Assembly: GCF_003260995.1 (NCBI RefSeq)
Contig: NZ_CP030040.1
Coordinates: 3,147,176-3,211,175 of the forward strand
Source: Acetobacterium sp. KB-1
GTDB lineage: Bacteria > Bacillota > Clostridia > Eubacteriales > Eubacteriaceae
DNA length: 64,000 bases
Direction: 5' to 3'
Shown: positions 35,341-44,649 of the stretch, in pieces
How positions within the stretch are numbered: position 1 is the stretch's first letter
How the letters are laid out: each line of letters opens with the position of its first letter
Program-made: the position numbers and the translations under genes
The notes under the pieces: model-generated
Database searches by the model: none
Told to the model about the DNA's origin: nothing
The model's input: only the letters and a program-made list of their open reading frames with translations

Positions 35341-35910
35341 ATGAATCGATTAAAGTTTTCTTTAGTGGTAGGAATTACCGTGACGTTGGTTTTAGTCTTG
35401 TCAGGCTGCGGCAGTAATGCGAATAGTGGTAGTGCTGGTCAGTCTAATCTTTCAAGAGATACTGTTTATGAGTTTTATGATGCGGTGCAATTGGACCAGA
35501 CAAAGCAACAGGTGGATGCGGAATTAGGCGTTACGCCAACCGAAAGCACTCAAATTGGGAATGTCTTTACGTATGTGAATAATGATACCGGTTTTGGGGT
35601 GAGTGTTATGTTTGATGAAAATGGAATGGCCACAAGTAAAACCTTGTTTTATTCACTGACTAAAGATCTGGCTTTTTTAACAACGAAAGCAGTGACTAAG
35701 GAACAGGCAGAAAGTATACCTGAGGGTGCCACATATGATGAAGTAAAAAATATTCTAGGCGGAGAGGGAACCGAAACCAGTGTCACCCAGATTCCCTTTG
35801 AAGATAATAAGTTAAGCTACATAAGGGTGTGGATCAATCAGGATGGCACTATGCTTCAGATCGTTTTTTTAACGGATGGAACGATCGGCAACGTGAAGTT
35901 TTTCAATTAA
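35341..35910 (+). CDS. Lipoprotein with two SmpA/OmlA-like repeats
   Basis: 189 aa from ATG 35341 (GAGG seven nt upstream). The signal sequence ends in the lipobox VLSGC, followed by an Asn/Ser/Gly linker. The mature part contains two related halves: one with DQTKQQVDAELGVTP and a TYVNNDTGFGVSVMF strand pair, and another with TYDEVKNILGGEG followed by a similar strand set. This is the pattern of small BLIP/SmpA-like (DUF3862-type) modules in Firmicute lipoproteins. Function unknown. The IS3 element ends 40 nt upstream, so the native promoter may have been separated from the gene. Confidence 0.75.
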   Translation: MNRLKFSLVVGITVTLVLVLSGCGSNANSGSAGQSNLSRDTVYEFYDAVQLDQTKQQVDAELGVTPTESTQIGNVFTYVNNDTGFGVSVMFDENGMATSKTLFYSLTKDLAFLTTKAVTKEQAESIPEGATYDEVKNILGGEGTETSVTQIPFEDNKLSYIRVWINQDGTMLQIVFLTDGTIGNVKFFN

Positions 35911-35920
35911 CGAGAAACCA

Positions 35921-35962
35921 AAATGTCTCAATTTGCCTTTGGGCCGATTGAGACATTTTTTT
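35921..35962 (+). terminator. Terminator of the lipoprotein gene
   Basis: AAATGTCTCAAT pairs with ATTGAGACATTT, followed by a run of T. Confidence 0.88.
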
Positions 35963-36056
35963 TGGGAAAGCGCAGTTCTTGTTGCGTCTTTGCTAATGTG
36001 CTGATATAGTAGGAAAAATAAATGTGAGAAACAAATATATATATAGGAGCAAAAAA

Positions 36057-37103
36057 ATGATAACGGTCAGTGCAACAATCATATTAATTTCAGTTATAAT
36101 AATCGGGCTTATTTTTGCTTTGACAAATGGGCTTCATGATGCCAGTTCAGTGGTAGCCACCTTTATCAATTGCGGAGCGGCCAGTCCCAAACAGGCAATT
36201 GCAGTGGCATCTTTTTTTGGATTGGTCGGAGCAGTGATTGGTGGGAACTTGGTGGCGGATGCTATCTCAGAGTTAATTGATTTGCCAACTGACACCGCCT
36301 TATTAACGGTTCTGTTTGCTGCTGTTTTTGGAGCCACCTTATGGAATTTAATTACCTGGAAATTAGGTTTGCCCTCCAGTTCCACCCATGCATTAGTTGG
36401 CGGAATAATCGGTGCTGTGATGGTATCATCAGGATACGAACACATTTTGTGGGGATGGGCGGAGCTAGTTAGCGAGGGTCACCAAATTACCGGGATTGTA
36501 AAAGTGATGATGGCCTTGTTTTTATCACCGTTTATCGGTTTTATGATTGCGTTTTTTCTGGAAAAAGTGACGAAATTTATTTTGCGAAATGCCAGGGTTT
36601 CTATTAACAGGAAGATTAATAAAATACAATGGTTAGTCGTGGCGGGTCTTTCTTATAGCCACGGATCCAATGATACCCAAAAAATTATTGGACTTTTTAC
36701 GCTGGCTTTGGCCGCGTGGAGCGGAACTGCCATTCACACGGCGCCTCTGTGGGTACGAGGGAGTGGCGGAATTGTCATGTTTCTGGGCACCCTGCTGGGT
36801 GGCTGGAGCATTATGAAGACCTTGGGGCGAGGGATTTTTGATATTAAGCCGCTGCATAGCTTAAATTCGCAATTGTCCTCGGTGGCTTCGATTTTCGGAG
36901 CAACCCTGGTTGGGGCACCGGTCTCCACCACCCATGTGGTGGTCGGCGGGATTATGGGTGTTGGCGCCGGAGATGAATACAAAATGGTGAATTGGGGAAT
37001 TGTTAAAGAAATTCTGGTCGCGTGGTGCATCACCATTCCCTTATCAGCAGTAGTATCGGCCCTGATCTATACCATAACAACGATGATTTTTAAGGTTATC
37101 TAG
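36057..37103 (+). CDS. pit: PiT-family inorganic phosphate transporter
   Basis: 348 aa from ATG 36057, seven nt after AGGAG. It is an integral membrane protein with about ten hydrophobic segments and the duplicated PiT signature: TNGLHDASSVVATFI near residue 23 and YSHGSNDTQKIIGL near residue 200, plus SSSTHALVGG and VSTTHVVVGG in the two halves. PiT proteins import metal-phosphate complexes driven by the proton or sodium gradient. The gene is followed 15 nt later by its usual DUF47 partner. Confidence 0.93.
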   Translation: MITVSATIILISVIIIGLIFALTNGLHDASSVVATFINCGAASPKQAIAVASFFGLVGAVIGGNLVADAISELIDLPTDTALLTVLFAAVFGATLWNLITWKLGLPSSSTHALVGGIIGAVMVSSGYEHILWGWAELVSEGHQITGIVKVMMALFLSPFIGFMIAFFLEKVTKFILRNARVSINRKINKIQWLVVAGLSYSHGSNDTQKIIGLFTLALAAWSGTAIHTAPLWVRGSGGIVMFLGTLLGGWSIMKTLGRGIFDIKPLHSLNSQLSSVASIFGATLVGAPVSTTHVVVGGIMGVGAGDEYKMVNWGIVKEILVAWCITIPLSAVVSALIYTITTMIFKVI

Positions 37104-37118
37104 AGGGAGAATAGAATA

Positions 37119-37742
37119 ATGGAAAAAAGAAATATTATTGATCGGATTTTTCCGATTAAGTATCATTTTCATCAGATGCTGTTGATGCAGGCGCAAAGCA
37201 ATGCATCCGGGGTGGAAGCCCTGTACAATTGGTTGAATAGTAGTGCCGACAAAGACAGCCAGGCATTGTTGGACTGCGTTAAAGAAGCGGACACCATTCG
37301 GATGGAGATGGAAAAAAACCTGACCGAAGCATTTGTTACCCCCTTTGACCGCGGTGATATTTACTCGATATCAGTTGGTATGAATCGAGTTCTAAAATAT
37401 GCCCAATCAACCCTGGTTTCAATGAAGACCTTTGATGTGAAAGCCAATGATACCATTATCAGTATGGTTGAACAATTAAAAAGAGGGGTAGAAATTTTTG
37501 CCGAAGCAGTCAGCGATCTGAAAAAGAATCATGGTAAGTCGGAAGAAGCGGTGGTTAAAATGCGAGCGACCCACCGAGAAATTGAAAAGCTCTACATGGA
37601 TGGTATGGTGTTTGTATTTGCCGGGGCTGATCCAATGACAGCGATAAAAAAACGCGAAGTCTATCATCATATCAAAGATGCGTCAACAAACCTGGAGGAA
37701 ACGGTGGATGTGTTGCACCGGATTATTGTCCGATTGTCCTAG
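37119..37742 (+). CDS. DUF47 (PhoU-like) PiT accessory protein
   Basis: 207 aa, almost entirely helical, with PhoU-like helices (LLMQAQSNASGVEALYNWL, MRATHREIEKLYMDGM, IKDASTNLEETVDVLHRIIV). DUF47 proteins are encoded beside PiT transporters in many bacteria and are thought to regulate or stabilise them. GGGAG lies upstream of the ATG. Translationally close to pit, so probably one transcript. Confidence 0.88.
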   Translation: MEKRNIIDRIFPIKYHFHQMLLMQAQSNASGVEALYNWLNSSADKDSQALLDCVKEADTIRMEMEKNLTEAFVTPFDRGDIYSISVGMNRVLKYAQSTLVSMKTFDVKANDTIISMVEQLKRGVEIFAEAVSDLKKNHGKSEEAVVKMRATHREIEKLYMDGMVFVFAGADPMTAIKKREVYHHIKDASTNLEETVDVLHRIIVRLS

Positions 37743-37927
37743 TGAGTAGTAGGAACACAGCGTTTAATATTAAAATCCTTAAGCATTATCTGAAATGATA
37801 GCAGAATATAAAGAACTTATGTTATAGTAATATATCCTAAATAGAGCAGATACGACAGAAATAAAGCATTACATCATAAAAGGATGATAAGAACAAAACC
37901 ATACCAGCGGTGCGAAGGGTGAACAGC

Positions 37928-39745
37928 ATGAATAATAAATTGTTAAAAATAACACGATGGCTGGCAATAATGATTGTTTTCTTCTTGCTGTTTCCAGCGG
38001 GAAGTCAAGCAGAAGACTTAGTTAATCCGGGTAGTCAATCCGTTTTGAAGACAACACCGGATGATCAGAGTATGTCGTTAAACGAAGGATTACAACAGGG
38101 AAGCGAAACACCCACTGAGATCAAAACCTTAGAACAGATACCAGAGATTAATACCGATGAAAACCTGGATCAGCAGATCGTTGTTATTTATAAAGAGGGT
38201 GGGGAAGATAATGTTAAAGACCTGGCTTTAACGGCCGAAACGGTTGTTGCCGGTGAGCAGGTCTCCAATCGGGTGGATCTTATTGAAGTCAGCGAAGAAA
38301 CAGATGCAGAGGCCATGATGGCGAATCTGGCACAAAATCCTAATGTGTTGGCAGTGGATAAAAACGACAAAATCGAAGTGAGCGCCCTTCCTAGCGATCC
38401 CTATGTGGTGAGTGGTGCCGCCTGGCAGTTTAGTCGGATTGGTGCTGACCAGACCTGGGATCAGATTTCGAACGCTGACCCAGTAGTGGTGGCGGTCATT
38501 GATACCGGTTTAAATCTTAGTCATCCAGATCTTATCGGCAATACCGTTACGGGATATGATTTTGTAGCCGGAAAGCCCCAGGTTGTCGATTTGTCAGGTC
38601 ACGGGACTGCGGTTAGCGGATGCATTGCAGCCGTTACTAATAATGGCGTTGGCACTGCCGGGATCTCCGGATTAGCCAATATAAAAATTGCCCCCTACCG
38701 GGCGGGTGGTACATACAGTGGCGATACTAAGCTGGACGTGGCTTATATTTGTGCGGCACTACTCGAAGCGGCAAAGCGGCCAGAGGTTAAGGTAATTAAT
38801 TTGAGTTTTGGTGGTTATGGAACCTTTTCTTCTCTGGCGGTGGCTGTCAATGAGGCTGTCAGCGCCGGGAAAATCGTGGTGGCGGCTTCAGGAAATGAAG
38901 GCGAATCCTGGAATGTCCGGGTGGGTCAGTATTCCTACCCGGCATCTTACGACCATGTCATTTCAGTGGGAGCCATCAATAAGGACAATCTCCGGGCTTC
39001 GTTTTCGCAATACAATGACCGGGTGGATTTGTGTGCTCCGGGTCAATCTGTTTTAACCACCGCCAAAAGCGGCGGGTACGAGTATGCCAGTGGTACCTCT
39101 TTTTCCAGTCCCATTGTCGCTGGAGCCTGTGCGGTGCTGATCGCAGCCGATCCCAGTTTAACGGCTGAAACAGTTGAGACCATTCTTAAAAGCACGGCCC
39201 TGGATTTAGGAACAGCAGGCAGTGATTCTTACTATGGCAGCGGCTTGATTCAGTTAAATACAGCAGTAGCCTCGATCACTTCTAATGAAACAACAGGCAT
39301 TACCTATCGCACTCATGTCCAGAATGTGGGCTGGCAAGGCTGGCGAAGTGATGGCCAGAGCAGTGGCACTTCCGGTCAGTCGTTACGGCTGGAAGGCATC
39401 GAAATCAAGACCGATAAATTAGGTTATAATCTTGGCATTGAATACCAGACTCATGTTCAAAATATTGGCTGGCAGGGTTTTAAAAGTGACGGCCAAACCA
39501 GTGGAACCTACGGTCAATCGCTACGATTAGAGGCCATTCAAATTCGGCTCACCGGAGCGGACGCACCCAACTATGATGTTTATTACCGGGTTCACAGTCA
39601 GAACTATGGTTGGCTGGACTGGGCTAAAAATGGCGCAAGTTCAGGAACGCAAGGGAAGGGCTTAAGGCTTGAAGCTATCGAAATAAAAGTTGTCCCCAAA
39701 GATGCTGCGCCGCCGGGATCAACTAGTCGACCGTTTGTTATATAA
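37928..39745 (+). CDS. Secreted subtilisin-like (S8) protease with three ChW repeats
   Basis: 605 aa from ATG 37928. A signal peptide (residues ~1-30) is followed by a propeptide with an inhibitor-I9-like QQIVVIYKEGGEDNV strand, then the S8 domain. Catalytic residues are D192 (AVIDTGLN), H225 (LSGHGTAVSG) and S391 (SGTSFSSPIVAG). The last ~150 residues are three clostridial hydrophobic W repeats (HVQNVGWQGW, HVQNIGWQGF, HSQNYGWLDW, each followed by a GQSLRLE-type strand). ChW repeats occur mainly in clostridia and are thought to attach proteins to the surface or to glycans. Monocistronic. Confidence 0.92.
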   Translation: MNNKLLKITRWLAIMIVFFLLFPAGSQAEDLVNPGSQSVLKTTPDDQSMSLNEGLQQGSETPTEIKTLEQIPEINTDENLDQQIVVIYKEGGEDNVKDLALTAETVVAGEQVSNRVDLIEVSEETDAEAMMANLAQNPNVLAVDKNDKIEVSALPSDPYVVSGAAWQFSRIGADQTWDQISNADPVVVAVIDTGLNLSHPDLIGNTVTGYDFVAGKPQVVDLSGHGTAVSGCIAAVTNNGVGTAGISGLANIKIAPYRAGGTYSGDTKLDVAYICAALLEAAKRPEVKVINLSFGGYGTFSSLAVAVNEAVSAGKIVVAASGNEGESWNVRVGQYSYPASYDHVISVGAINKDNLRASFSQYNDRVDLCAPGQSVLTTAKSGGYEYASGTSFSSPIVAGACAVLIAADPSLTAETVETILKSTALDLGTAGSDSYYGSGLIQLNTAVASITSNETTGITYRTHVQNVGWQGWRSDGQSSGTSGQSLRLEGIEIKTDKLGYNLGIEYQTHVQNIGWQGFKSDGQTSGTYGQSLRLEAIQIRLTGADAPNYDVYYRVHSQNYGWLDWAKNGASSGTQGKGLRLEAIEIKVVPKDAAPPGSTSRPFVI

Positions 39746-39775
39746 AAAATAATAAGTGGTTAAATTTTGAATAAA

Positions 39776-39804
39776 GTTGACTAACGGGGGTAAACTATCT
39801 AATA
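39776..39804 (+). promoter_or_regulatory. Promoter-like sequence
   Basis: TTGACT, 17-nt spacer, TAATAG about 50 nt upstream of the next small gene. The box set is weak, and this is only a possible promoter. Confidence 0.4.
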
Positions 39805-39851
39805 GAGATCAAATAGTGATCAAGTAAATATTAGGAAAGGAGTATCTGGAG

Positions 39852-40109
39852 ATGATTATTACCTGGGACAATATCAGTGAAGTGAACCGCCGCATTAAAG
39901 AGCGCGATCTGGACTACAAGGTTCATTTAAGTGATGCCTGTGGCGGACAGAGCATGTGGATAGAAGCTTTGAATAAGGATAATCGTTTTGACAATTTGGA
40001 TGATTTGAACGGTTTGATACAGGATTACTTTTTGGAGATTCATGCCGATGTAGAGTTCAGCTGGGACAAAAAATCCTTTTGGTCAAAAGATCGTTCCCTG
40101 ATATTTTGA
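39852..40109 (+). CDS. Small conserved-looking cytoplasmic protein, unknown function
   Basis: 85 aa with GGAG about 8 nt upstream of the ATG. It has an alpha/beta look: ITWDNISEVNRRIKERDL, a strand with HLSDACGGQSMWIE, and an acidic helical segment before a WDKKSFWSKD tail. It resembles short clostridial proteins named RDAC after a motif at the D-A-C position, but here the motif reads S-D-A-C; this assignment is from memory and weak. No membrane segment or catalytic signature. A strong bidirectional terminator follows. Confidence 0.6.
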   Translation: MIITWDNISEVNRRIKERDLDYKVHLSDACGGQSMWIEALNKDNRFDNLDDLNGLIQDYFLEIHADVEFSWDKKSFWSKDRSLIF

Positions 40110-40160
40110 TTGGAAGTCGTTTTAATTATAATTAATGGGGTGACCCATACAAATTGAGAC

Positions 40161-40212
40161 ACCACAAACAAGGAGCGTTTCCGGGCCCCTTGCTTGTGGT
40201 GTTGCTATTTTT
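40161..40212. terminator. Bidirectional terminator
   Basis: ACCACAAaCAAGG pairs with CCTTGcTTGTGGT, with further pairing of GAGC/GCCC bases; T-rich on the plus side. Shared by the 85-aa gene and the sigma-54 activator gene. Confidence 0.82.
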
Positions 40213-41623
40213 TGACATATTTATTAACCAGACGATAAGCGGTGGTTTGGCTTAAGCCCAAAGAATCGGCCAGATCGTTTATATTGTCGTAAATTTCATA
40301 ATAGTCTTCAATAATTCCGCGTTTATAATTTTCCACCAGATCATCAAAAATGATTTTCTTTTTATTAATACTTTCTTTTGTTACAAAGGCAGCTACCTGT
40401 TCAGGCAATTTGTCACTGCCAATAACACTGCCAAGACTCATGACTGCCATTTGCTCGACGGCATTTTTTAGCTGACGGACATTTCCCGGCCAGTCATATT
40501 GGATCAAGGCTTCAATAACCGGATTAGAAAAAACCTTGTTCTGATTATACTTTTTATTGTATTCCTTTAGATAATACTGGGCAATGGGGAAAATATCATC
40601 CCGCCGCTCCCGTAGTGATGGTACCGTTTGGGTGATCCCATTGATGCGCCAATACAAGTCTTCCCGAAAGACGTTTTTGGCGACCTGTTCTTCCAGATTT
40701 TTATTAGTGGCGGTAATAATTCGGGTGTTGACCATTTTTTTCTCTAATCCCCCTACCGAAGTAAAGCGCTGGTTCTCCAGGAAATCCAGGAGTTTGACCT
40801 GAATATTAGGTTGGAGTTCTCCGATTTCATCAAGAAACAAGGTACCGTGATTGGCCATTTCTACCAATCCCTTTTTGCCTTTGGGGCTGGCGCCGGTGAA
40901 GGCATAGGGAACATACCCAAAGAGTTCGCTTTCAATAAGATTGTCGGGAATCGAAGCACAATTGATGGAAATAAAGGGATTGGCTTTGCGGGGGCTGCAA
41001 TCATGAATAAATTTGGCAATCAGACTTTTACCTACCCCACTTTCACCCAGCAGTAAAATCGGAATATCCGATTTGGCGGCCTTCTTCAATTTGTGCAGAG
41101 TCTGGTAGAGAATATAACTGCGACCAACAATATTGTTACTCGCTTTGGTCCGCTCTTCCCGAGAGCCCTTTTTATCTTTAATCTCATCATCGGTTAATTT
41201 TTCCTGATTCAGGTAATCCAGATCAAACTCAACAAAAGATTCCCGCTTTAGGGTGTTATAAACCAGCATAACCAATTCGTGATCAGGATTATAAAGCGGT
41301 GTCGTAATGGTAATGTGCTCTTCGTCGGTCAGGAGAGAGCGCTGTCGGGAGATAATCGTGTGTTTTTTTTCAATGGCAGTGGCAGTGGACGGCGGTGTCC
41401 AGAAGCCCTGGAAGGAGGTTAAAAAATTAAGTTTCCACATTTTTTCTGCCGGAATCCCATGGTACTCCAGACAGGCCGGATTGGCGTAAAGAACATTACC
41501 ATCCTTATCGGTTACGGTGACTTCAATAAAACTGTTTTCCAAGATATCCAGAAAAAATTCACTGGAAAGGGTTTTTAGATAGTCCGCATATTCCGGACTA
41601 TGGTTCATTTCGTTTGTTATCAT
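40205..41623 (-). CDS. PAS-AAA+ sigma-54-dependent activator
   Basis: 472 aa. Residues ~20-130 form a PAS-type sensor (ENSFIEVTVTDKDGNVLYANPACLEYHG). The AAA+ domain covers ~155-390 with Walker A GESGVGKS, Walker B TLFLDEIGEL and the sigma-54 contact loop reading YAFTGA instead of GAFTGA. A C-terminal Fis/TyrR-like helix-turn-helix follows (INDLADSLGLSQTTAYRLVNKY). It is divergent from the betaine demethylation cluster; a 20-bp inverted repeat and a -24/-12 promoter lie between them. It should activate that cluster when its PAS domain senses a ligand, presumably a betaine or a metabolite. Confidence 0.9.
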   Translation of the reverse strand: MITNEMNHSPEYADYLKTLSSEFFLDILENSFIEVTVTDKDGNVLYANPACLEYHGIPAEKMWKLNFLTSFQGFWTPPSTATAIEKKHTIISRQRSLLTDEEHITITTPLYNPDHELVMLVYNTLKRESFVEFDLDYLNQEKLTDDEIKDKKGSREERTKASNNIVGRSYILYQTLHKLKKAAKSDIPILLLGESGVGKSLIAKFIHDCSPRKANPFISINCASIPDNLIESELFGYVPYAFTGASPKGKKGLVEMANHGTLFLDEIGELQPNIQVKLLDFLENQRFTSVGGLEKKMVNTRIITATNKNLEEQVAKNVFREDLYWRINGITQTVPSLRERRDDIFPIAQYYLKEYNKKYNQNKVFSNPVIEALIQYDWPGNVRQLKNAVEQMAVMSLGSVIGSDKLPEQVAAFVTKESINKKKIIFDDLVENYKRGIIEDYYEIYDNINDLADSLGLSQTTAYRLVNKYVKK

Positions 41624-41779
41624 GCTATTTCCTCGTTCTTATATTTATATTGGGGTCTTTATTGCCTGTTTTTTATTTAAGAGTACATCAATCAATCATT
41701 CTTATCAGTTAAAATCGTTTTCATCACTACAACTTGATGATAAATCAAATGATTCGAATTAACAAGAGCAAAAAAACAG

Positions 41780-41831
41780 TTATTTCCAATAATGAAAAAA
41801 TAAAAGCTAACTTTTTCATTATTGGAAATAA
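41780..41831. promoter_or_regulatory. Candidate activator-binding site (perfect 20-bp inverted repeat)
   Basis: Left arm TTATTTCCAATAATGAAAAA (41780-41799), 12-nt spacer, right arm its exact reverse complement (41812-41831). It ends 62 nt before the -24 element of the sigma-54 promoter, a normal distance for an upstream activating sequence, and lies between the activator gene and its likely target. Confidence 0.75.
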
Positions 41832-41892
41832 TATTTGCGTTACGAAAGACGGCAAATAGCCAGTTGATCGAAATAAGCGCTTTTATTCATGT

Positions 41893-41908
41893 TGGCACGA
41901 TTATTGCG
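41893..41908 (+). promoter_or_regulatory. Sigma-54 (-24/-12) promoter of the betaine cluster
   Basis: TGGCACG-atta-TTGCG, with GG (41894-41895) and GC (41906-41907) separated by exactly 10 nt, an almost perfect consensus. The leader to the first start codon is about 170 nt. Confidence 0.9.
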
Positions 41909-41944
41909 ATATATAACAGCAAGAATTAACATAACATCTCGTAA

Positions 41945-43012
<1,068 letters not shown>

Positions 43013-43054
43013 AAACTTTGAACCAAATCTAAAATAAGAGGAGGAGTAACTAAA

Positions 43055-44623
43055 ATGCAAGAAAAAACGACAAAGAATCGAACAGTGTTGTATATTTCAG
43101 CAGCAATCGCTATCGTTTTTGTATTAGCTAGTATGCTTTTTACTGAAGGTACTACAGCCGTATTTAATCTGTTAAATTCATTTATTACAACGTCTTTTGG
43201 ATGGTTGTATTTATTGGCAGTCGGGATATTTATTGTGTTTGCCATCGGTGTTGCCATCAGTCCATTTGGAAAAATTATATTGGGTAAGGATGATGATAAA
43301 CCTGAATTTACTAACTTCCAATGGTTTTCAATGTTATTTGGCGGTGGGATGGGAATTGGTTTGGTATTCTGGTCGGTATCGGAACCGATTATGCATTATC
43401 TGAGTCCGCCCGTTGGAGAAGGGGGAACTCAGGCAGCAATGGAAATAGCCATGCGAACCACCTTCTTCCACTGGGGATTGCATCCATGGGTAGTCTTTGC
43501 AATTGGCGGTTTGGGACTGGCATATTTTCAATTTAGAAAAGACTTGCCATTCTTGATCAGTTCAGCTTTCTATCCATTGATTGGTGAAAAAATACATGGA
43601 CCAATCGGTAAAACGATCGACATTCTGGCAGTTTTTGCAACAATTTTCGGTGTCGCAACAAGCTTGGGTTTTGGAGCAACTCAAATTGCTACTGGTTTGC
43701 AATACATATGGGGGATTCAATCCTCGCCAATGGTGATTTCGATCATTATTGCTGTGATGACAGCAATCTTTACTTTAGCAACAATATCAGGACTGCATAA
43801 GGCAATGCAAGTCGCAGCTAATATAAAAATCTGGCTTTCAATTGGATTTATGGTTTTTATCTTTATTTTTGGCGGCAGCGTGTTTATTTTAAATAATTTC
43901 ACGAATTCATTAGGCGCTTATCTGCAGAACATTGTCGGTCAAACTTTCTGGATGGGGAATGTTGAATGGTTAAACGGCTGGACCGTCTTCTATTGGGCAT
44001 GGTGGATTGCCTGGGCTCCATTTGTGGGACAGTTCGTTGCACGTGTATCTAAAGGCAGAAGCATTCGCGAATTTATTTTAGCCGTAGCCTTACTTCCTTC
44101 TGGTTTTTCTCTGATTTGGATTGCAATTTACGGCGGTGCTGCATTTAATTTAAATGCAATCTCCGGTGGCGCAATCGAAGCGGCAGTTAGTGCCGATTAT
44201 ACCACCGCACTATACGCTCTTTTGCAACAATTACCACTCTATGGCATTACGTCAATCCTAGCGATTTTCCTGATTTTAATCTGCTTTGTTGGAGCAGCGA
44301 ACTCAGCAACCTATGTTTTAGCGATGCTGACATCAGACGGAGATATGGATCCGGACAAAAAATTAAGAGGTGGCTGGGGTATTGCCCAGGGCCTAATCAC
44401 CATTATGTTAATTCTTGTGGGTGGAACTTCAGCCTTAAAAGCCTTGCAAACAGCGTCAATTGTCGCGGCATTCCCCTATATGCTGGTTATGATTGTGATG
44501 TGTTTTAGTATTCTTAAAGCGCTAAAAGCTGACTATGCTGAAACCCAGTTAAAACTTAATAAAAATGGATTTAAAGAAACGGGCGAAAGCCTACTGGCAG
44601 CAGATGTTTCAAACAAAGGTTAA
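43055..44623 (+). CDS. BCCT-family betaine transporter, first copy
   Basis: 522 aa with 12 hydrophobic segments. It has the BCCT tryptophan-rich signatures WSVSEPIMHY, HWGLHPWVVFAIGG and WAWWIAWAPFVGQFVARVSKGR. BCCT carriers import glycine betaine, carnitine or choline with sodium or protons, or exchange substrates. A short C-terminal cytosolic tail (~40 residues) is present. GAGGAG precedes ATG 43055. Between mtgA and mtgB, 42 and 26 nt away, so it supplies the substrate for the demethylation pathway. Confidence 0.92.
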   Translation: MQEKTTKNRTVLYISAAIAIVFVLASMLFTEGTTAVFNLLNSFITTSFGWLYLLAVGIFIVFAIGVAISPFGKIILGKDDDKPEFTNFQWFSMLFGGGMGIGLVFWSVSEPIMHYLSPPVGEGGTQAAMEIAMRTTFFHWGLHPWVVFAIGGLGLAYFQFRKDLPFLISSAFYPLIGEKIHGPIGKTIDILAVFATIFGVATSLGFGATQIATGLQYIWGIQSSPMVISIIIAVMTAIFTLATISGLHKAMQVAANIKIWLSIGFMVFIFIFGGSVFILNNFTNSLGAYLQNIVGQTFWMGNVEWLNGWTVFYWAWWIAWAPFVGQFVARVSKGRSIREFILAVALLPSGFSLIWIAIYGGAAFNLNAISGGAIEAAVSADYTTALYALLQQLPLYGITSILAIFLILICFVGAANSATYVLAMLTSDGDMDPDKKLRGGWGIAQGLITIMLILVGGTSALKALQTASIVAAFPYMLVMIVMCFSILKALKADYAETQLKLNKNGFKETGESLLAADVSNKG

Positions 44624-44649
44624 AAAATTTAGAAAAGAGGTATTACAAT

